DNA of 64,000 nucleotides from Cercis canadensis (GCA_003255065.1 QAOA01006358.1:89586-153585); one strand, 5' to 3'; counted from the stretch's first letter, positions 46,271 to 60,573 are shown. The notes: generated by a model from the sequence alone, not told the origin. A program made the numbers and translations.

Positions 46271-48131
46271 GAGAGAAAAGACAATACATGTGTGTTAGTG
46301 TTAACGAAGATAATAGCTAGTTGGAAGACTCGCCATTTTGCTGGCCTTGGACGGCATATCACCACTAGATTACAGTACAAAAGGGTTTGGAAACGAGATT
46401 GTCACAACATATTGGACGTTAATGGCTGCTAGATAACGTTAGATAAGCTCAAGGAATTAATTAGTATTATAAATACATGGACGATTAGGTAGAGGGAAAC
46501 CATTTTGTTCAAATCAAAACTGGCCTGGCATTGTACAATATTTGTACTTCTACTCATTTGTAATTACTAAAAAGTATCAATTACTAGCTGTTGGAGTATT
46601 AAATGTGAATAATGTGAATAGTATATAATTAGGTAGTTGATATTTAAGCATGTAATTAGTATGTATATATATATATATATATATAAAGGCTTCTGAAAGA
46701 NATATATGTAAAGGCTTCTGAAAGACTATGTTCAACTCTCTCTCTCTCTCTCACTATTTTTTCTTTTTTGTTATAGAAAATTAGTATTGAAGCTTAATGC
46801 AAAAACGGTGACTGCTGAGAATAACTGTTCTCTTCAAGGGTTGAAACTACGACCCTGATCTACCCTAGTACTAAATAATTCATGGATTGACACGACTTGG
46901 AAAGTCTTTTATCCAGGAAGCCAAATTCTCAAGGTACATGATCAGCACTTGTATAAATCATATATAAAGAATATCATCAACAAAAGAATTAAGATTATAC
47001 GGAGAACAACACTTCATAGATACCCAAATTGAAGTTGCAAATAGCAATGGCTCACTGGAATTCCCCAATATATGCATAGAAGTAAGTTACTTAACATCAT
47101 TATTAAACACTTAAGTGAGAAGTGGCATATATGGTAACATGAAAAATGGCTGAATTGAATAATACCATTTTGAAGTAAGGCATTTTGGCAGGATAAAATT
47201 TCAAAATGCATTCCCAGAATCAAGACGCCACAGAAGCATATAAATCAACTGGAAGGTACACAGACACCAGAAAGCAACTTTTGATAAGTTAAGACTTAAG
47301 AGGAATAAATCCAAAATCTAATGAGCTACTTTGGCTATTTTCTAAGCAACTTTCAAATGCAAAATTTCCAGAGAACAAAAGAAACATGTATTCATGAAAA
47401 AAGATTCTTTTGAGTTCACTTCCAATGATGAAATTGCCGACAATTTTGAAAGATACACAAACAAGGCCACAGAAACAGCCACCTTATCCAAAACTATAGC
47501 GGTTATTCTCTACAATTAATCTGTAAGCGGATTGAAAATATAGATTCTGCAGATATACATATAAACAACACTGTATGGGTTTCAAGATCTAAAAGTGTCA
47601 TCTTAACCATCATCACCATTATTGGGGTGAGCATTAGTTGGCTTCTCTTGATTCAAGACATGTCCAGTTAAAGAAGGTAACGGACATTTATGCTATCAGA
47701 AAAATTATAGGGTTATTACTAATCCAATTTTAAACACTTGCTCATTTTAAACACAGGCTGTTTCTTGCCTTCAAACCTCGGTAACCGAAGCCTTAACACC
47801 ATTTTTGAGTTCTGTTTCCTTATTGATGCTCACTGCTCCTCACACTGAAAAATCTGAGACTCGACGTGGTGAGTGAGGTGGGCACCAAGAGGATATACAA
47901 GACAAAAAACGAAGAGGGCTAAACTAGTCGTTTCATTTAAGGGTCAGCGTAAACGACAATATTTAAAAAAGCCGTCCTTTATTAGCGTATTGCTTTTCCT
48001 TATTGGTCTTCAGCCCTGTTGGATCAGGATAAATTGAAAATTTCCTTCATTTATACATCTCTACTATCCATTTTTTTTAACCATTTTCGGATTAGAAATT
48101 TTAATAATTTTATATTGTTATGTATAATTTN
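46271..48131. other. SBT-1 promoter and intergenic DNA
   Basis: 46300-46400 is homologous to the SBT-2 upstream region (gttggaagactcgc, ggcatatcaccactagatta). A (TA)n microsatellite lies at 46660-46684. An N at 46701 lies between overlapping copies of aaggcttctgaaaga. A (CT)n run lies at 46735-46752. The remainder to the N at 48131 shows no gene. Confidence 0.5.
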
Positions 48132-50072
48132 CACCGGGAGACAATTGCGACACAGATGGTTGACCAAATTTAAGAAAAATAAGAGTCGCAACTAATTATT
48201 TTAGAAAATAGGATATAATTAGAAAAAAAATTTATTTATTATTTTTAAATGGTTTGCATACCAAAGATTGACTTGGGAATCTGTTTATGTGTAAAGAATG
48301 TGTTAAGCACCTCATAGCATCCGTATAAAGACAGTTACCCTTAATCAACTATGCAAAAATAAGACAAGATGTGGCCAAAAGATGTCATTTGTTTACTCTC
48401 GTAAATAAATTACATTCACTAATAAAAGTACAGGAAATAAATATGAAATGCATGAATTCTAACGAGCCCAAAATCCTTCATCTTGTCATGTGTATAAAAT
48501 TCCCCTCAAGGTGGCGCTTATTTCTGCCTAAGTCAGATAGATAGGGTCCATCTCATATAAGACAGACCCATCTATCTTTCCATGATAAGCAAAGAGCTTA
48601 TGGATTTTGAAAACTCAAACAAAAAACCCTAAATGTAATGCATGATTATACACCTCAAAATGGCTGGGGTACTTGATTTGGCAAAATATAAATTAAATAA
48701 ACAAGTTTTCCAAGTCTCCGAACCACCTTAAGGTTTTGTTAATGGCCCAAAGATTATGGATCCCTCTCACATGTAACACACGTTAGATGGCTCAAAATAA
48801 GAAATTAAAGGTCACATATGCATAAGCAAGTGAGAAACCACAACACATCACAATAAATGACAAGATAAAGCAAAAAACATGTCAACTTCGAGTGAAAAGG
48901 CATACAATACTAAAGCACATGTAGTAGCCCTTAAGAGTTAAAATAAAATCATAAAAATAGCATGCAAACTATGGCAACAACATTTAGTTAAACAGGGCTG
49001 TCAACATACACTCCTAATTAGCATGCAATCCCTAAGCCAAACATCAAGGGAAAAATAAAAAATCAAGCCCAAGAGTAAAATAAATCAAAGATAAAACAAA
49101 ACAAATTGAGGATCACAACATGCAAGTGGTTCCAAAAAAAAAAAAAAGAAGAAGCAATGACAACAACTAAATATAAGGTAAAATCAAGAAAGAAAAAACA
49201 ACAAAGACTGAAAACAGAGCATAAAACATAAGAAACTTATAAAGAAAATTGGGAATGCATATCAATGAGATTTGACCCCAAAATTTTACATGACATAGAA
49301 AAATATCTTAGAGTTCTAAATAATTGAAAATCATACAAACATAAGCTCCCTAACTCAAGTTATGGCCCAAAAACTCAACACTGCCAAAATCAATTAACAA
49401 TTCCACAGTGCAGAGAAAACAGTCATTTTCAAATTAAAACTGAGAGCAAATGCAACATGCAAAAAATATAAAATCTATACTCATGCAAGATATGCATCTT
49501 AGGGTTCTAAAAAAAATAAGAAACATACAATTTGGAGTTGTAAAACTCAAGTTATGGTCAAAAGACCGAACACTACCAGTGTTGGACTGACAAGTCTAAG
49601 AATGACCATTTAAAAACTAAATTTGATAATCACTTTCCCAATTAACCAATTTGAATTCAAACATGAAAAAAGTAAAAAATTAAGACCAAAACACAAGATT
49701 TTCAAAAAAGGCCAAGCATAAACATGTTACCAAAAGAACCAAACAAAATCAAAATAGACCTCAATGAGACCCAAAATTGAAAATGGAGACAAGGGGTAAA
49801 CAAGTTATAAAATGATAAATCAAGTCAAATCAACACAAAAATGAAGGGGTTCAAGGGGAGAATTTTAGTAAATCAAGTTGAATCAACAAGAAAAAGAGTC
49901 TAAGTTAAATGAGACTCATGAAATTAAAATGAAATAGAGGCATTCAAGAGGAAAATGAAGAAAAACATGCACTTCATATGGATTCAAACAAAGACCAACA
50001 AGAAAATAGCAAGAAATCAAGAGAATAGTGAAGTTTACATAGTGTTCTTCGAGAAAACTCATATTCCTTTTC

Positions 50073-51274
50073 TGTTGTGATAAAACGAAGCGCAAGTACA
50101 CGCTATCTTCTTATAAGTAATATAATAAAAGTGAATTATATCGTTCCCATGAAGACTAAAGTTATTAACTATCGAAATTGGGTTAATTTCAATTTTATCT
50201 GACCAACTAATTAAGGAAAAATTTCAAGACTGAACTTAAATAAACTGAAAGTAAAAGAAAGTAGATAAAAATCACGAATAAATGAAGAAACAAAACCTAA
50301 GATTTTTCAATTTCACCATAACCAATCCCGGCTTTCATTCCTTATTTCCTTAATCTAGAATTATCTTTTTGTTTGTTAGCTGACCTAATTTATTTATTAG
50401 CCTCTCCCTAGGTCAAATGAAAATATTCTCAAGTTATGAACCCACTATATTCCTATGTGAATTACAAATAACTAGAAAATTCGTTCAATTCTATGGATTT
50501 CTTTAATTGACTACACATGCCATAGAAGTATATTCTTATCCTACATGCAACCTATGACATTTATCTCAATGAACTAGACACACAAATTTTTTTTCAATCT
50601 CATTGTGATTAACCTAATAACTAATTGGTGATCAAGCAATCAGAAGCATTAAGAACAGAGAAACACTCAAGTAGAAAAGATAAATCACATATTAAATCTA
50701 TAAGAAATTACAACCGTTCATAATTAGGATACATCATAGCCCTAGAAAAAAAATTAGTTCATGACTATAAAATAAAATACCCTAATGATAAATCTAAACA
50801 TAATTGAAAGAAAGTAGAAGAAGAAAATCTAATTGAGAAGTTAGATCCGTCGCCGTCTCCTTCCTCGCGCCTCCAATATCTCTTATCCAATCATCCACTT
50901 ATGAGATTGTGGAACCAAATAGGAACCCATTGGGAACGAATTGGAAAACCTAATCTAAACTTTAAAATACCTATTTATATGTCCTAGGAAGTTTAGAGAA
51001 ATAAGGAATTAAAATAACAAAGGAATCCTAACTAAAATAGAAAATTGGAAGTCAATTCTTGAGTTGACCATCGGAGGGATGCTGCCTCCTTCATAAAATG
51101 ACCAAAATTCACCCCTTTTTTAACCAAAATATGCTTAAGAGACTTCCAAGCATTCCTAAATCGAAAACCTGCAAAATAAACATTTAAACACATAAATTAA
51201 CTCTAAAACACCCTAGAACAAGCAATTAACAAGCTAGATAAATACAAGATAAGCGATATAAAACCGACTTATCA
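50073..51274 (-). mobile_element. Solo LTR (copy C), minus orientation
   Basis: On the minus strand it starts TGATAAGTCGGTTTTATATCG (51274) and ends ..TATCACAACA (50073). TATAAATAGG on the minus strand (50970-50979) sits in the same tcctaggac context as copy B. A short inverted repeat GGAGG..CCTCC (51073-51089) occupies the hairpin position. A clear 5-bp target duplication is not visible. Confidence 0.75.
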
Positions 51275-51490
51275 CTTGCTCAAAAGTGTAGAACCCAACT
51301 CCAAGAAGCTTAAACCATTCTTGATTTCGTGTTTTTCTCTCCAAAAATATGAAGAACACTCAATAACACTTTAAGAACTCTCAAAAACACTCAACTTTTC
51401 TCTAATTTTTTCTCTCTTTGATTCATTTTTTCAAGTTCTCTCCCTTCCTTTTTTGTCTTCACCTTGAGAGCATCTTATGAGAGCCTCTCT

Positions 51491-51493
<3 letters not shown>

Positions 51494-51578
<85 letters not shown>

Positions 51579-51586
51579 TTTTTTTT
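51494..51586. repeat. Poly-T tract of ~93 bp with one C
   Basis: T runs from 51494 to 51558 and 51560 to 51586, separated by a single C. It lies inside the large LTR-like element. Length is unreliable in a draft assembly. Lys-rich ORFs across it on the minus strand are artefacts. Confidence 0.85.
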
Positions 51587-52730
51587 CTTTCGCAATTAGC
51601 CCTCTTAACTTGGTAAGCACAATGGGGGTAGTTTGGTCTTTTCCTACCCTTTTTGTATCTTCCTCCCACTTTCCTATAGCATTGCCACGTGAAAAATCTA
51701 ATAATTCTTCTCCAAAATGCCGAGCCAAATTACACATTTTAGCCCCTCCAATTTGTATTTTTATTTCATGCAAAAATAAGGTTAAGAAGCCCTCATTAAC
51801 AATTTTTCCAAAATTGCCTTGCACAAGTAACTTCCATAAAGCTTCCTTAAGGCTAGATTTTTTCACTTATGCTTGAGAATATTCCTTAAACCTTAGCTGA
51901 CCTCCTTTCATATTTTTAATCATATTAATCATATTTTTGCTGAAATAAAACAAGAAACCCTAAAAGGGAGCTTATTAGCACTTTCCTTAGCACTTGCAAG
52001 GCACATGCAACATCCATTCTTTTGATATTTTGCCAAAACCCTAATAAAACATTTCTCCCTTAGCTTGGCCAAAAATCACCTCCAGAATTCCTACAAAGTT
52101 ATTTTATTTTTGATAAAAAATAAAAGTCACAAAATCATAATGGGCTAAGTTGGTCTAATTAGACTCAAATAAAATCTCAAACATATTAAATAGTCCAACA
52201 ATCATTTTTTATTTATTTGTATCAAAACATTTAGAAAACAAAAATTAAGTGAGCCTAAAGGCTCTCAAACTAAGGTTTTAGCAAAACGGGCAATGTCCAA
52301 AACATGTGTTTTGACCCAAAATCACTAAAAGCCCAAAAAATTATAATCCTTGTGTCCAAATAAAGTATTTAAAGAAAATCAAATAGGCCAAGAGGCCCCA
52401 ACATCAAATTTAAAGAAAATGGATCAAAGGGCCTCCTAACTTAGGTTAAACTGAAGTGGTCCAATGCCGACCAAAACTTTGATCCAAAGGTTAAATGAGA
52501 CCTCAAAATCAGATTTTTCACTTGAAATCATAAATTTTAAATTTTAAATAAAAAGTAATGAAAAATAATTCTTTTAAAAAACGTGTAACACCCCCGGATA
52601 AATTATGGTGTCTACAATATATGTGAAGGAGAGGAAAATATTTGGAATTCTACTTTGATTTTTTTTTTTTAAAAAAAAGAGAGATTGCCTTTTTTTTTTT
52701 TTGAAGTTTAACGCGCCCCAATTAATTTTA

Positions 52731-53260
52731 GAGTAAAACCCCTTTTTGGTCCTTGAAAAATAGGGGCGGTGACACTTTAGTCCCTAAAAGATTTTTACCG
52801 ACACTTTGGTCCCTGAAAGATATTTCTGCCTACCATTTTAGTCCGCCGCTAGTCTCTATTAGTGGAGCTTAACGGAAAACGCCACGTGGCACGTTAACTG
52901 CTGATGCGACTGTTAAATGCTGAGGTGGCAAGCTGACTAGGCGATTGGGTACTCTGATGACATGGATTTGAAGTGAGACGGCGCCGTTTTGAAACATTGC
53001 AGAATTCCTTCAAGGTGAGTTTGAGACGTCGTCGTTCTAGGAGCAAAGGAGAAGAACTCCATCGCGATTTTTGGGAGAGGTCTTCTGGAACTCCAAAATC
53101 CCTCAAGGCCATAAGCTGAAATGTGATTTCCCTTAAGCACCGAAATCCCCCCAAAATCAAGTAGCCATTTTTGCATTTCTCGGTGGATCTGATTAAAGAT
53201 TGACGAAGAGGAACCCTTTCCTCCTAATTTCTCCAAATTGACGAAGAGGAACCCTAACCC
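52731..53260 (+). repeat. Left terminal inverted repeat of the Pack-MULE
   Basis: Matches the reverse complement of 56075-56605 at roughly 90%, for example cattgggtactct-type, atggatttgaagtgagac and gagcaaaggagaagaactcc blocks. ORFs 52894-53236 (-) are by-products of this repeat. Confidence 0.88.
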
Positions 53261-53527
53261 CCAAATTGTTGTTTTTCAGGTACTTTCTTGCCATGGGTCC
53301 AAATTGTTGCATAAGTGCTTTTCTTGAATCAATTATCGAACAAGTTAATGTTCTGCATTCATCAATCTATAGTCTATATATTTGCAGATTTTCCGACAAT
53401 TTAGAGGAATCCTTTGGTAGTATGATTATTTTGAAAAGATTCTTATCATGGAAAATGGACAGGTCATGAGGATTTGCATTTATTGAAACTGGTCCCATGT
53501 TAGGCTTATTGAGTATTGGGACCCATG

Positions 53528-53818
53528 GCTTTCAATGTGAAACGAAGGTATGAATTTGGGGAAATTGTTGCTTTGCCTTCTCTTTAATCCATGTTCGTTT
53601 TTCCTTTTTTGGTTCTAAACTGACATGAGTTTGCTCCTTTTTCTTCCCCCTAACCCCTCTTTCTTCTATCTGGTTTTTAAATTAGGTGGGATGATGATGT
53701 GGTGTTTAAAAACCAAGCTCATGGGGAAACCAACACTCTTGAGCGCTTCATCAATGATACAATCAGAAATGACTTCCACCGCAAAGAAACTTTGTGGCTC
53801 TTTCTAGATAGGATGTAG
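53528..53818 (+). pseudogene. CWC15: Captured 3' end of CWC15 (spliceosome-associated Cwf15 family)
   Basis: An upstream exon piece ending FNVKRR (to 53547, donor gt) is joined by a ~148-bp intron (acceptor attag, 53691-53695) to [20 protein letters not shown] followed by [13 protein letters not shown], then diverged codons and TAG at 53816-53818. This is the conserved C-terminus of CWC15 homologues (WDDDVVFKN and the RF(V/I)NDT motif). The normal end after FHRK is altered by a ~16-bp insertion. The N-terminal majority of the ~230-aa protein is missing, so this is a non-functional fragment in a MULE. The preserved intron shows DNA-level capture. Confidence 0.85.
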
Positions 53819-54663
53819 CTACATGTAAGGTTGAGTTCATGATAGATACATTTTTTTTTTTTTTTTTATGGAATGAGGGATGGATTTGGTCTGTAAGTTT
53901 GGGGGCATTTTACTCGAATGTATAACTGTGCTTTAGGAAAATATTGTGTAGTTGACCACCACAGATGTGGAGTCCTGACATTGTTGTAAAAATTTTGCAG
54001 AACATAATGGGAAGGATAATTTAGTTTTAGAAGCCTCTTGTACCATCGTAGTGTGGTCCTTGTACTTTTTTCTCAGTGGCTTGGATTCAAGGCCATGAAA
54101 ATCTATTGGTAAAGCATTCTAGATGAACTCATAATTTGGATCACAAAAATAAAAAGGTTATAATGAAAAAAATTAAAAAGAAGCATTGTATACTCAATAT
54201 ATTTTTAGGCACATTAAGCATTGCAACTTGAAGTATCGATCTCTTGAATCAATGTTCATACCCAATCACTCGAACCAGGCATTGGATGACTAGTTATTGC
54301 AGTGATTACTCAATCTAAAATAGTGCTCTCAGCAACAACCCTTTTCAATGGCTAAACCCATGGGTAATATTTATATTTCCAACAAGCTTAGAGAATTCTT
54401 ACAATGACCAAAACAAAATCTTACAAAAATGAATACAATGTACAACTATTAAACACTGCCACCATTTGATAACCCTTAAATAGAGAAAAACAAAAGGAAT
54501 AAACCTATTTCTCAACTAAAATAATCTAATGATATAGAAAAAGATGTAATTACAAACAAATCACAAGCCTAGAGACAAAGTCCGCCGACATAATGGCCAT
54601 GAACAATGCACTTGCAGCAAATTTCAACTGTTGACAAATACTGTTATGGACACAGGAAGAGAC
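53819..54663. other. 3'-UTR/intergenic DNA between the two captured gene ends
   Basis: No ORF was recognised. If both fragments came from one locus, this is the region between two convergent genes. Its AT content and T-run (53850-53867) are unremarkable. Confidence 0.45.
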
Positions 54664-55672
<1,009 letters not shown>

Positions 55673-56074
55673 CTACAAAACTTCTACACATCTGACCCTA
55701 GCTGAGTTTGATATTGGGAGCATGCTTATCAAAAAACTTAGATGGAGACTGAGATATAACATTAATTTTGGATAGCTTTGCTTTTGTCCTACCTAGTGTC
55801 TCTAAATTACAACATCCAGCCATAAAAAATGTATACGTAATTTTAAGGATTTATTTCTAGTTTTTCTTCTCTTATTTTTGGAAAAACTAACTTCAACTAA
55901 TTTTTGACATTAACGTGATATGCAATTGGAGAAAAAAATTGATTCATCTTGCATTGCAATTTATACAAGATACTGATTCTTCCAGCACACACAAAAAAAA
56001 AAAAANAAAAAAAAAAAAAAAAAAATGTTCAGCCTTCCTCTAAAGATTAACGAGAAAACCCCCAGAAAAAACTT

Positions 56075-56605
56075 CATCTATTTGGGGAAATTAGGAGGAA
56101 AGGGAAGCTTACTGTTTTAGGGTTCGAAATTGGGGAAATCTGTAAATACACCCACTGAGAAATGCAAAATGGCCACCGATTTTGGGGGGATTTCGGTGTT
56201 GCTTATGGGATTGAGGGAAATCGCAGGAAGCCTTGAGGGATTTCAAAGTTCCAGAAGACCTCTCCCAGAAATCGCCATGGAGTTCTTCTCCTTTGCTCCC
56301 AGAACGACGTCTCAAACTCACCTTGAAGGAGTTCTGCAATGTTTCAAAACGGCACCGTCTCACTTCAAATCCATGACATTAGAGTACCCAATTGCCCAGT
56401 CAGCTTGCCACCTCAGCATTTGACAGTCACAGCAGCAGTTAACGTGCCACGTGGCATTTTCCGTTAAGCTCCACTAACAGAGACTAGCAGCGGACTAAAA
56501 TGGTAGACGGAAACATCTTTCAAGGACCAAAGTGTCGATAAAAATCTTTCAGGGACTAAAGTGTCACTGCCCCCATCTTTCAGGGACTAAAAAGGAGTTT
56601 TACTC
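56075..56605 (-). repeat. Right terminal inverted repeat of the Pack-MULE
   Basis: Inverted counterpart of 52731-53260, ending ggagttttactc before the ttaatttta duplication. ORFs 56109-56423 on both strands are by-products of this repeat. Confidence 0.88.
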
Positions 56606-56614
56606 TTAATTTTA

Positions 56615-57481
56615 TTAGCAAGATTCAAATTGAGAAACTTTTTCGTTGAAGCAGTCCTAGCCAACTAATTGAACTAGAGGTGAGCAAAAGTACTCAGCTC
56701 AGACCGACCAAGACGAAAAAAACACCCAACTTGGATCAACTTAACCAATGTTTGGATTTAATCGAGTTAAATTTTTTAGTAAATTTTGGGTTTACATTAT
56801 TGGTCTGGGTGTTAAGAATTTTAATTCGGACTGAGGATTTTAATTCCAATTGTTTAAGAATTAATTTTATTATTTTGTTTACTTCTTGAACAATTGGAAA
56901 TTCTAATAATCTAAAGCTTAAAAAAAAAATACTCCTAAAAATTTGAAGTGTCAAACATAAAAAAGAAAATGAAAAAGAATGATCTCTCTTTAATCATTCA
57001 TATAGAGGATTTAATTATATCTCAATTGTATGTTTAAAGATCAAAACATAATGATGTAAATTGTGAGGGTATGACCCCTAGCAATCGCTAAAGTGACAAC
57101 TTAAATGTTTGTTCTTTTTCATATAAGAGTTTCTTAAAAATATATATAAATATACATTGTGATATAAATATTCTATCTTTAACCAAAAAAAAAAAGCTAG
57201 TAAGAATGTTTGGTTTAGTTGAAATTAATCAAGACAAATTATCAAAATCTCCCTTTAGATTTTGAAAATAACCAAATTTTGGGTTCTTGATGTGCAGCCA
57301 TTTTCTCTATCTCCTATGGTCACTTTTTTCCTCTCTTTTTTTTTTTGGGTTAGCTTAAAACCAAACCAAAAGCATATAACCCAAATTGACCGGGAATTTT
57401 CTTGCAGACTAAATCGGGTAAAGTTCTTGTAGACTAAATAAGGTTTTTTTTTTTTTTGGGTACTATTACCTCAATACTAAT
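56615..57481. other. AT-rich spacer with an inverted-repeat arm
   Basis: 57211-57330 (atcaagacaaattatc, ttgggttcttgatgtg, tcctatggtcac) is a diverged inverted copy of ~61390-61510 on the other side of SBT-2. Otherwise no gene was recognised. Confidence 0.55.
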
Positions 57482-57641
57482 CGGCTACAAATATTTTCGA
57501 TGCTCTTCCAACGGCACACTACCAAGCACTTCATCTTCATTCTTCACCCCCATCTTCTTCCCCTCAACCTAAGCCCATAGAGAGAGAGAGAGAGAGAAAC
57601 CGGAATCAGTTCAAAATCCAGGGTTCCTTCACAATTTATCT

Positions 57642-57915
57642 ATGGCATTTTCCTCTGGACTAAAGCTCCAACCTGGTTGCATAGCCTCCGGCAGAATCCC
57701 TAAGAGTTCGCCGCCTTCTGCCGCTCCGGCACCCAAGATGGCAAGGCCCTAGAAATCCTCATCCTCTTCCTTCTTCTTTTTGCAAAGCAAATGCTGGCAA
57801 TTATCGGATAAAATGATAGAACGAAAGCCATATCAATGATACTGAGAAGAGAGACCCCCAAGGCATCGTTGAGAGAAAAAAGGGGTCACCAATTTCAAGA
57901 TCCTACAATTGCAAG
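57642..57915 (+). pseudogene. PPR-protein gene 5' fragment, copy 2
   Basis: Homologous to 41081-41238 plus 42771-42896 without the transposon: the same leader, ATG (MAFSSGLKLQPGCIASGRIP), early TAG at ~57750 and a degraded RTKAISMILRRET block, frameshifted after that. It ends at caattgcaag, where homology passes into SBT 3' flank. A dead fragment, carried along with the SBT duplication. Confidence 0.6.
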
Positions 57916-58054
57916 AAAAAGAATTATTTCCAATGACATCTTGGAAATTTAAATTTTATAGATCAACTAATCAAATAAGCTCCTTCCCAGACATTTGACT
58001 CCTTTATTCATGCAGCATCACTCTCCCACTTCTTGTCCCAAATTGAACAAATTA

Positions 58055-60292
58055 TCACTTGAAGCTGATAGATATGGGCATTCTAACAGAGTGTTTATCG
58101 GATTCCCATGTGAGGGAACCCTGAGCAAACGTATAATTGCCTCTATTTTCTTTAATTTGTGGGATAAACTCAACTGAGAATGTAGCCTTCTGCTTCATCT
58201 CTGTGAATGTTATCTGAGCAGGATTCACACTCATACTAGTTGCCAAAGGTACATCAAGTTTCGCAGCGTAAGTTGCTTTGGCAGGTCCAACATTTGTCAT
58301 TGTTCTTGTGTAAACCTTTGTACTGGACCCCAGTTGAACAGAAATTGAAGGATAATTCAGCTGCGCTTCTGGTATGCTTGTAACTTCAGAGCATCTCACT
58401 GTCCTTTGCACAACAATCGAAACTTGTGTATCCCTGTAACCCAAACCACACAAAAAAGAAATGTAATCATTTGTTTCAATGTCAAAAACAAGCCCAGGAT
58501 CGTTTGCTTTCACTGGATTAACATGCCCCGCGCCTGTGGCAAAAATGTCAGCTGGTAGAAGCCTTTGATCCAATATGGACTGGCCTCCAAGATTCACAAC
58601 ATCAGCCGAAGTCATGATTGCAGATTTGATGGCAGCAGGGGACCAATCTGGGTGCACATTTTTCAGCAGAGCAGCAATGCCACTGAGGTGAGGGCAAGAC
58701 ATTGAGGTACCTGAAACAACGTTAAACTGTGGTATTTTGTTGTCTATAGATATTGGCCATGCCGCTAGAATGTTCACACCAGGTCCAGTTATGTCTGGTT
58801 TTAAAATTCCAGGGCTTGCCTTGCTTGGACCTCTTGAAGAAAAATGAACAATTGAAGGGGCAAGTGAATCTCCAATCACAGTTCCTTTGAACAAGATTGT
58901 TGCTGTTGGAAAGGAGGTTGACTTTATATAATCTTTGATCGCCAACCCAGCTGCATAGCTCAAATGGACCGCGGGAAGAACATGAGGGTCAGAGAACGTA
59001 CTAAAGCCAGCACTTTGAAGGTTCACCAGGATCATGGCAACACCGCCATTATTTTTCACTTCTACCCCTCTATCAAGTCTTGAAATGTTTCCTCCTAGCT
59101 CACACAACACCACCTTTCCCTTGACATCTAGGTTCTTTAAGGATCCTGGGGCACAGAAGGCAGAGGACTGGTTGCCATTGGCACCTGCATACACAAGTGG
59201 TGCTAATGTAGAAGAAAAGTTTTTTGGTTGGAATAGCGATTGGCCATCATATACTGCGTCATTCCCAAGCTTAGCAGTTGCTCTGATGTTTCTGTCAATG
59301 GTGCTTGCACCAACGGTGAGTATCCATGGAGCCTCATTGGAGAGAGTACTGTAGAGAGGACCACTGTTACCAGCTGAGCAACTGACAAAAATTCCCTTCT
59401 GAATTGCAGAAAATGCTCCCACTGCAATTGGGTCTTCATAGAATGGAAGAGAGCCTAAACCAAGAGACAGAGAAAGAACATCCACACCATCTTCAATAGC
59501 AATGTCCATTGCAGCTAATATTGCACTTTCGGGGCATCCCAGTTTATCGTTGCACACTTTGTACATGGCTATGTGAGCATCTGGTGCCATGCCAACTGCT
59601 GTGCCCCTGGCATTACCAAAAACACTAGCATTCCTTACAATTCTTCCGGCAGCTTCGCCAGATGTGTGGCTTCCGTGAGTAATATCTTCGAATGGAGGCT
59701 GTTGAATCGCTGTCTTTACCAAGTTTCTAGCACCAATGAGCTTGTTGTTACATGTTCTTTTCCCGGTAAATTCACAGAAGCCTTTCCATTTTGCTGGTGG
59801 AGGGTCCATTCCTTCATCAGAAAAGGAAGGGTGGAAAGGGTATATCCCAGTGTCCACAACTCCAATTACGATGCCTTTGCCCAAGTTGGAATTTTTCCAC
59901 AACCCCTTTCCCGGTTGCAACCCCAAGAAAGTTGGAGTATGAGTTGTGTGTAAAGAAAGTATCCTTTCTGGCCGAGCAGATAAAATCTCATCATTCTCTT
60001 GTAGTGCTTTTGCTTCTTCCACAGTCAATTTTGCAGCAAATCCGGAAACCACGTTTCGGTATGAGAAAACCATGCGCTGCTGGTTGTTCAAAGTTTCTGT
60101 GCTGGCTGGCAAAAACGATTGGTACCACCCATGCAATTCTTCTGATTGAATAGATGCCACACCTTCTGGCGTTTTGACATGAACAACGTAAGTGGATAAG
60201 CTGCTCTCTTCTAGGAATTCCTGTGTCTTGGAAGTGGAAAAGACACTAAGGATGGTAATGAGACCAAGAAATGTTAACTTGGTCTTCTCCAT
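58055..60292 (-). CDS. Subtilisin-like serine protease SBT-2 (intact)
   Basis: An intronless 745-aa prepro-subtilase. Signal peptide 1-24, I9 inhibitor propeptide ~34-115 ([10 protein letters not shown] .. ILSLH), mature start near [10 protein letters not shown] (116). Catalytic triad Asp147 (GVVDTGI), His206 (HGSHTS), Ser530 (SGTSMSCPH), oxyanion Asn309 (SAGNSGP). PA insert ~345-470, C-terminal Fn3-like domain ~645-743 ([11 protein letters not shown] .. RTMTNVGP). LDTG-type plant SBTs of the SBT1.2/SDD1 group have this layout and act in the apoplast on peptide precursors or in defence; the substrate here is unknown. The start at MEKTK is preferred over the in-frame ATG at 60355, which lies beside the TATA box. 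It diverges from SBT-1 by few residues. Confidence 0.94.
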   Translation of the reverse strand: MEKTKLTFLGLITILSVFSTSKTQEFLEESSLSTYVVHVKTPEGVASIQSEELHGWYQSFLPASTETLNNQQRMVFSYRNVVSGFAAKLTVEEAKALQENDEILSARPERILSLHTTHTPTFLGLQPGKGLWKNSNLGKGIVIGVVDTGIYPFHPSFSDEGMDPPPAKWKGFCEFTGKRTCNNKLIGARNLVKTAIQQPPFEDITHGSHTSGEAAGRIVRNASVFGNARGTAVGMAPDAHIAMYKVCNDKLGCPESAILAAMDIAIEDGVDVLSLSLGLGSLPFYEDPIAVGAFSAIQKGIFVSCSAGNSGPLYSTLSNEAPWILTVGASTIDRNIRATAKLGNDAVYDGQSLFQPKNFSSTLAPLVYAGANGNQSSAFCAPGSLKNLDVKGKVVLCELGGNISRLDRGVEVKNNGGVAMILVNLQSAGFSTFSDPHVLPAVHLSYAAGLAIKDYIKSTSFPTATILFKGTVIGDSLAPSIVHFSSRGPSKASPGILKPDITGPGVNILAAWPISIDNKIPQFNVVSGTSMSCPHLSGIAALLKNVHPDWSPAAIKSAIMTSADVVNLGGQSILDQRLLPADIFATGAGHVNPVKANDPGLVFDIETNDYISFLCGLGYRDTQVSIVVQRTVRCSEVTSIPEAQLNYPSISVQLGSSTKVYTRTMTNVGPAKATYAAKLDVPLATSMSVNPAQITFTEMKQKATFSVEFIPQIKENRGNYTFAQGSLTWESDKHSVRMPISISFK

Positions 60293-60344
60293 GTTGGCAG
60301 AAGAAAGAGAAAATTGCTTTGTTCTTGGATTGCTTGTACCTGGA

Positions 60345-60573
60345 ATTGCATGCATGTATATATAGTGGAGAGAAAAGACAAGACATGGGTGTGAGTCTTA
60401 ACAAAGATAATAGGTTGTTGGAAGACTCACAATTTTGCTGGACTTGGACGGCATATGATCACCACTAGATTATAGTACAAATGGCTTTGGATAATAGGTT
60501 GATTGAAGACTCGCAATTTGGCCGGCCTTGAACGGCATATCACCACTAGATTATAGTACAAATGAGTTTGGAA
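60345..60573 (-). promoter_or_regulatory. SBT-2 core promoter and duplicated 84-bp upstream module
   Basis: TATA-like ctatatatac (minus) lies at ~60357-60366. Farther upstream, gataatagg..gaagactc..gcatatgatcaccactagattatagtacaaatg (60406-60489) is repeated at 60490-60573. SBT-1 carries the module once. The effect on expression is unknown. Confidence 0.6.

Larger units (their letters stand above)
48132..52616 (-). mobile_element. Large LTR-like element (minus), split by LTR copy C
   Basis: On the minus strand it starts TGTAGACACCATAATTTATCC at 52616. It runs to about 48132, where the N prevents seeing its end; gttgcgactc lies near its 3' end (minus). Without the nested LTR C (50073-51274) it is ~3.3 kb, AT-rich and non-coding. 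The start and gcgac-type end resemble Tat/Ogre Ty3/gypsy LTRs, and it shares start features with the solo LTR at 23770. Boundaries and class are inferred; no target duplication could be checked. Confidence 0.5.

Noticed and set aside
51459..51866. Lys-rich ORFs of 64-135 aa on the minus strand
   Set aside because: They are translations of the poly-T tract at 51494-51586, not genes.
56109..56423. 84- and 97-aa ORFs resembling each other in 52.9-53.2 kb and 56.1-56.4 kb
   Set aside because: Both are translations of the MULE inverted repeat on either strand; no known domain.
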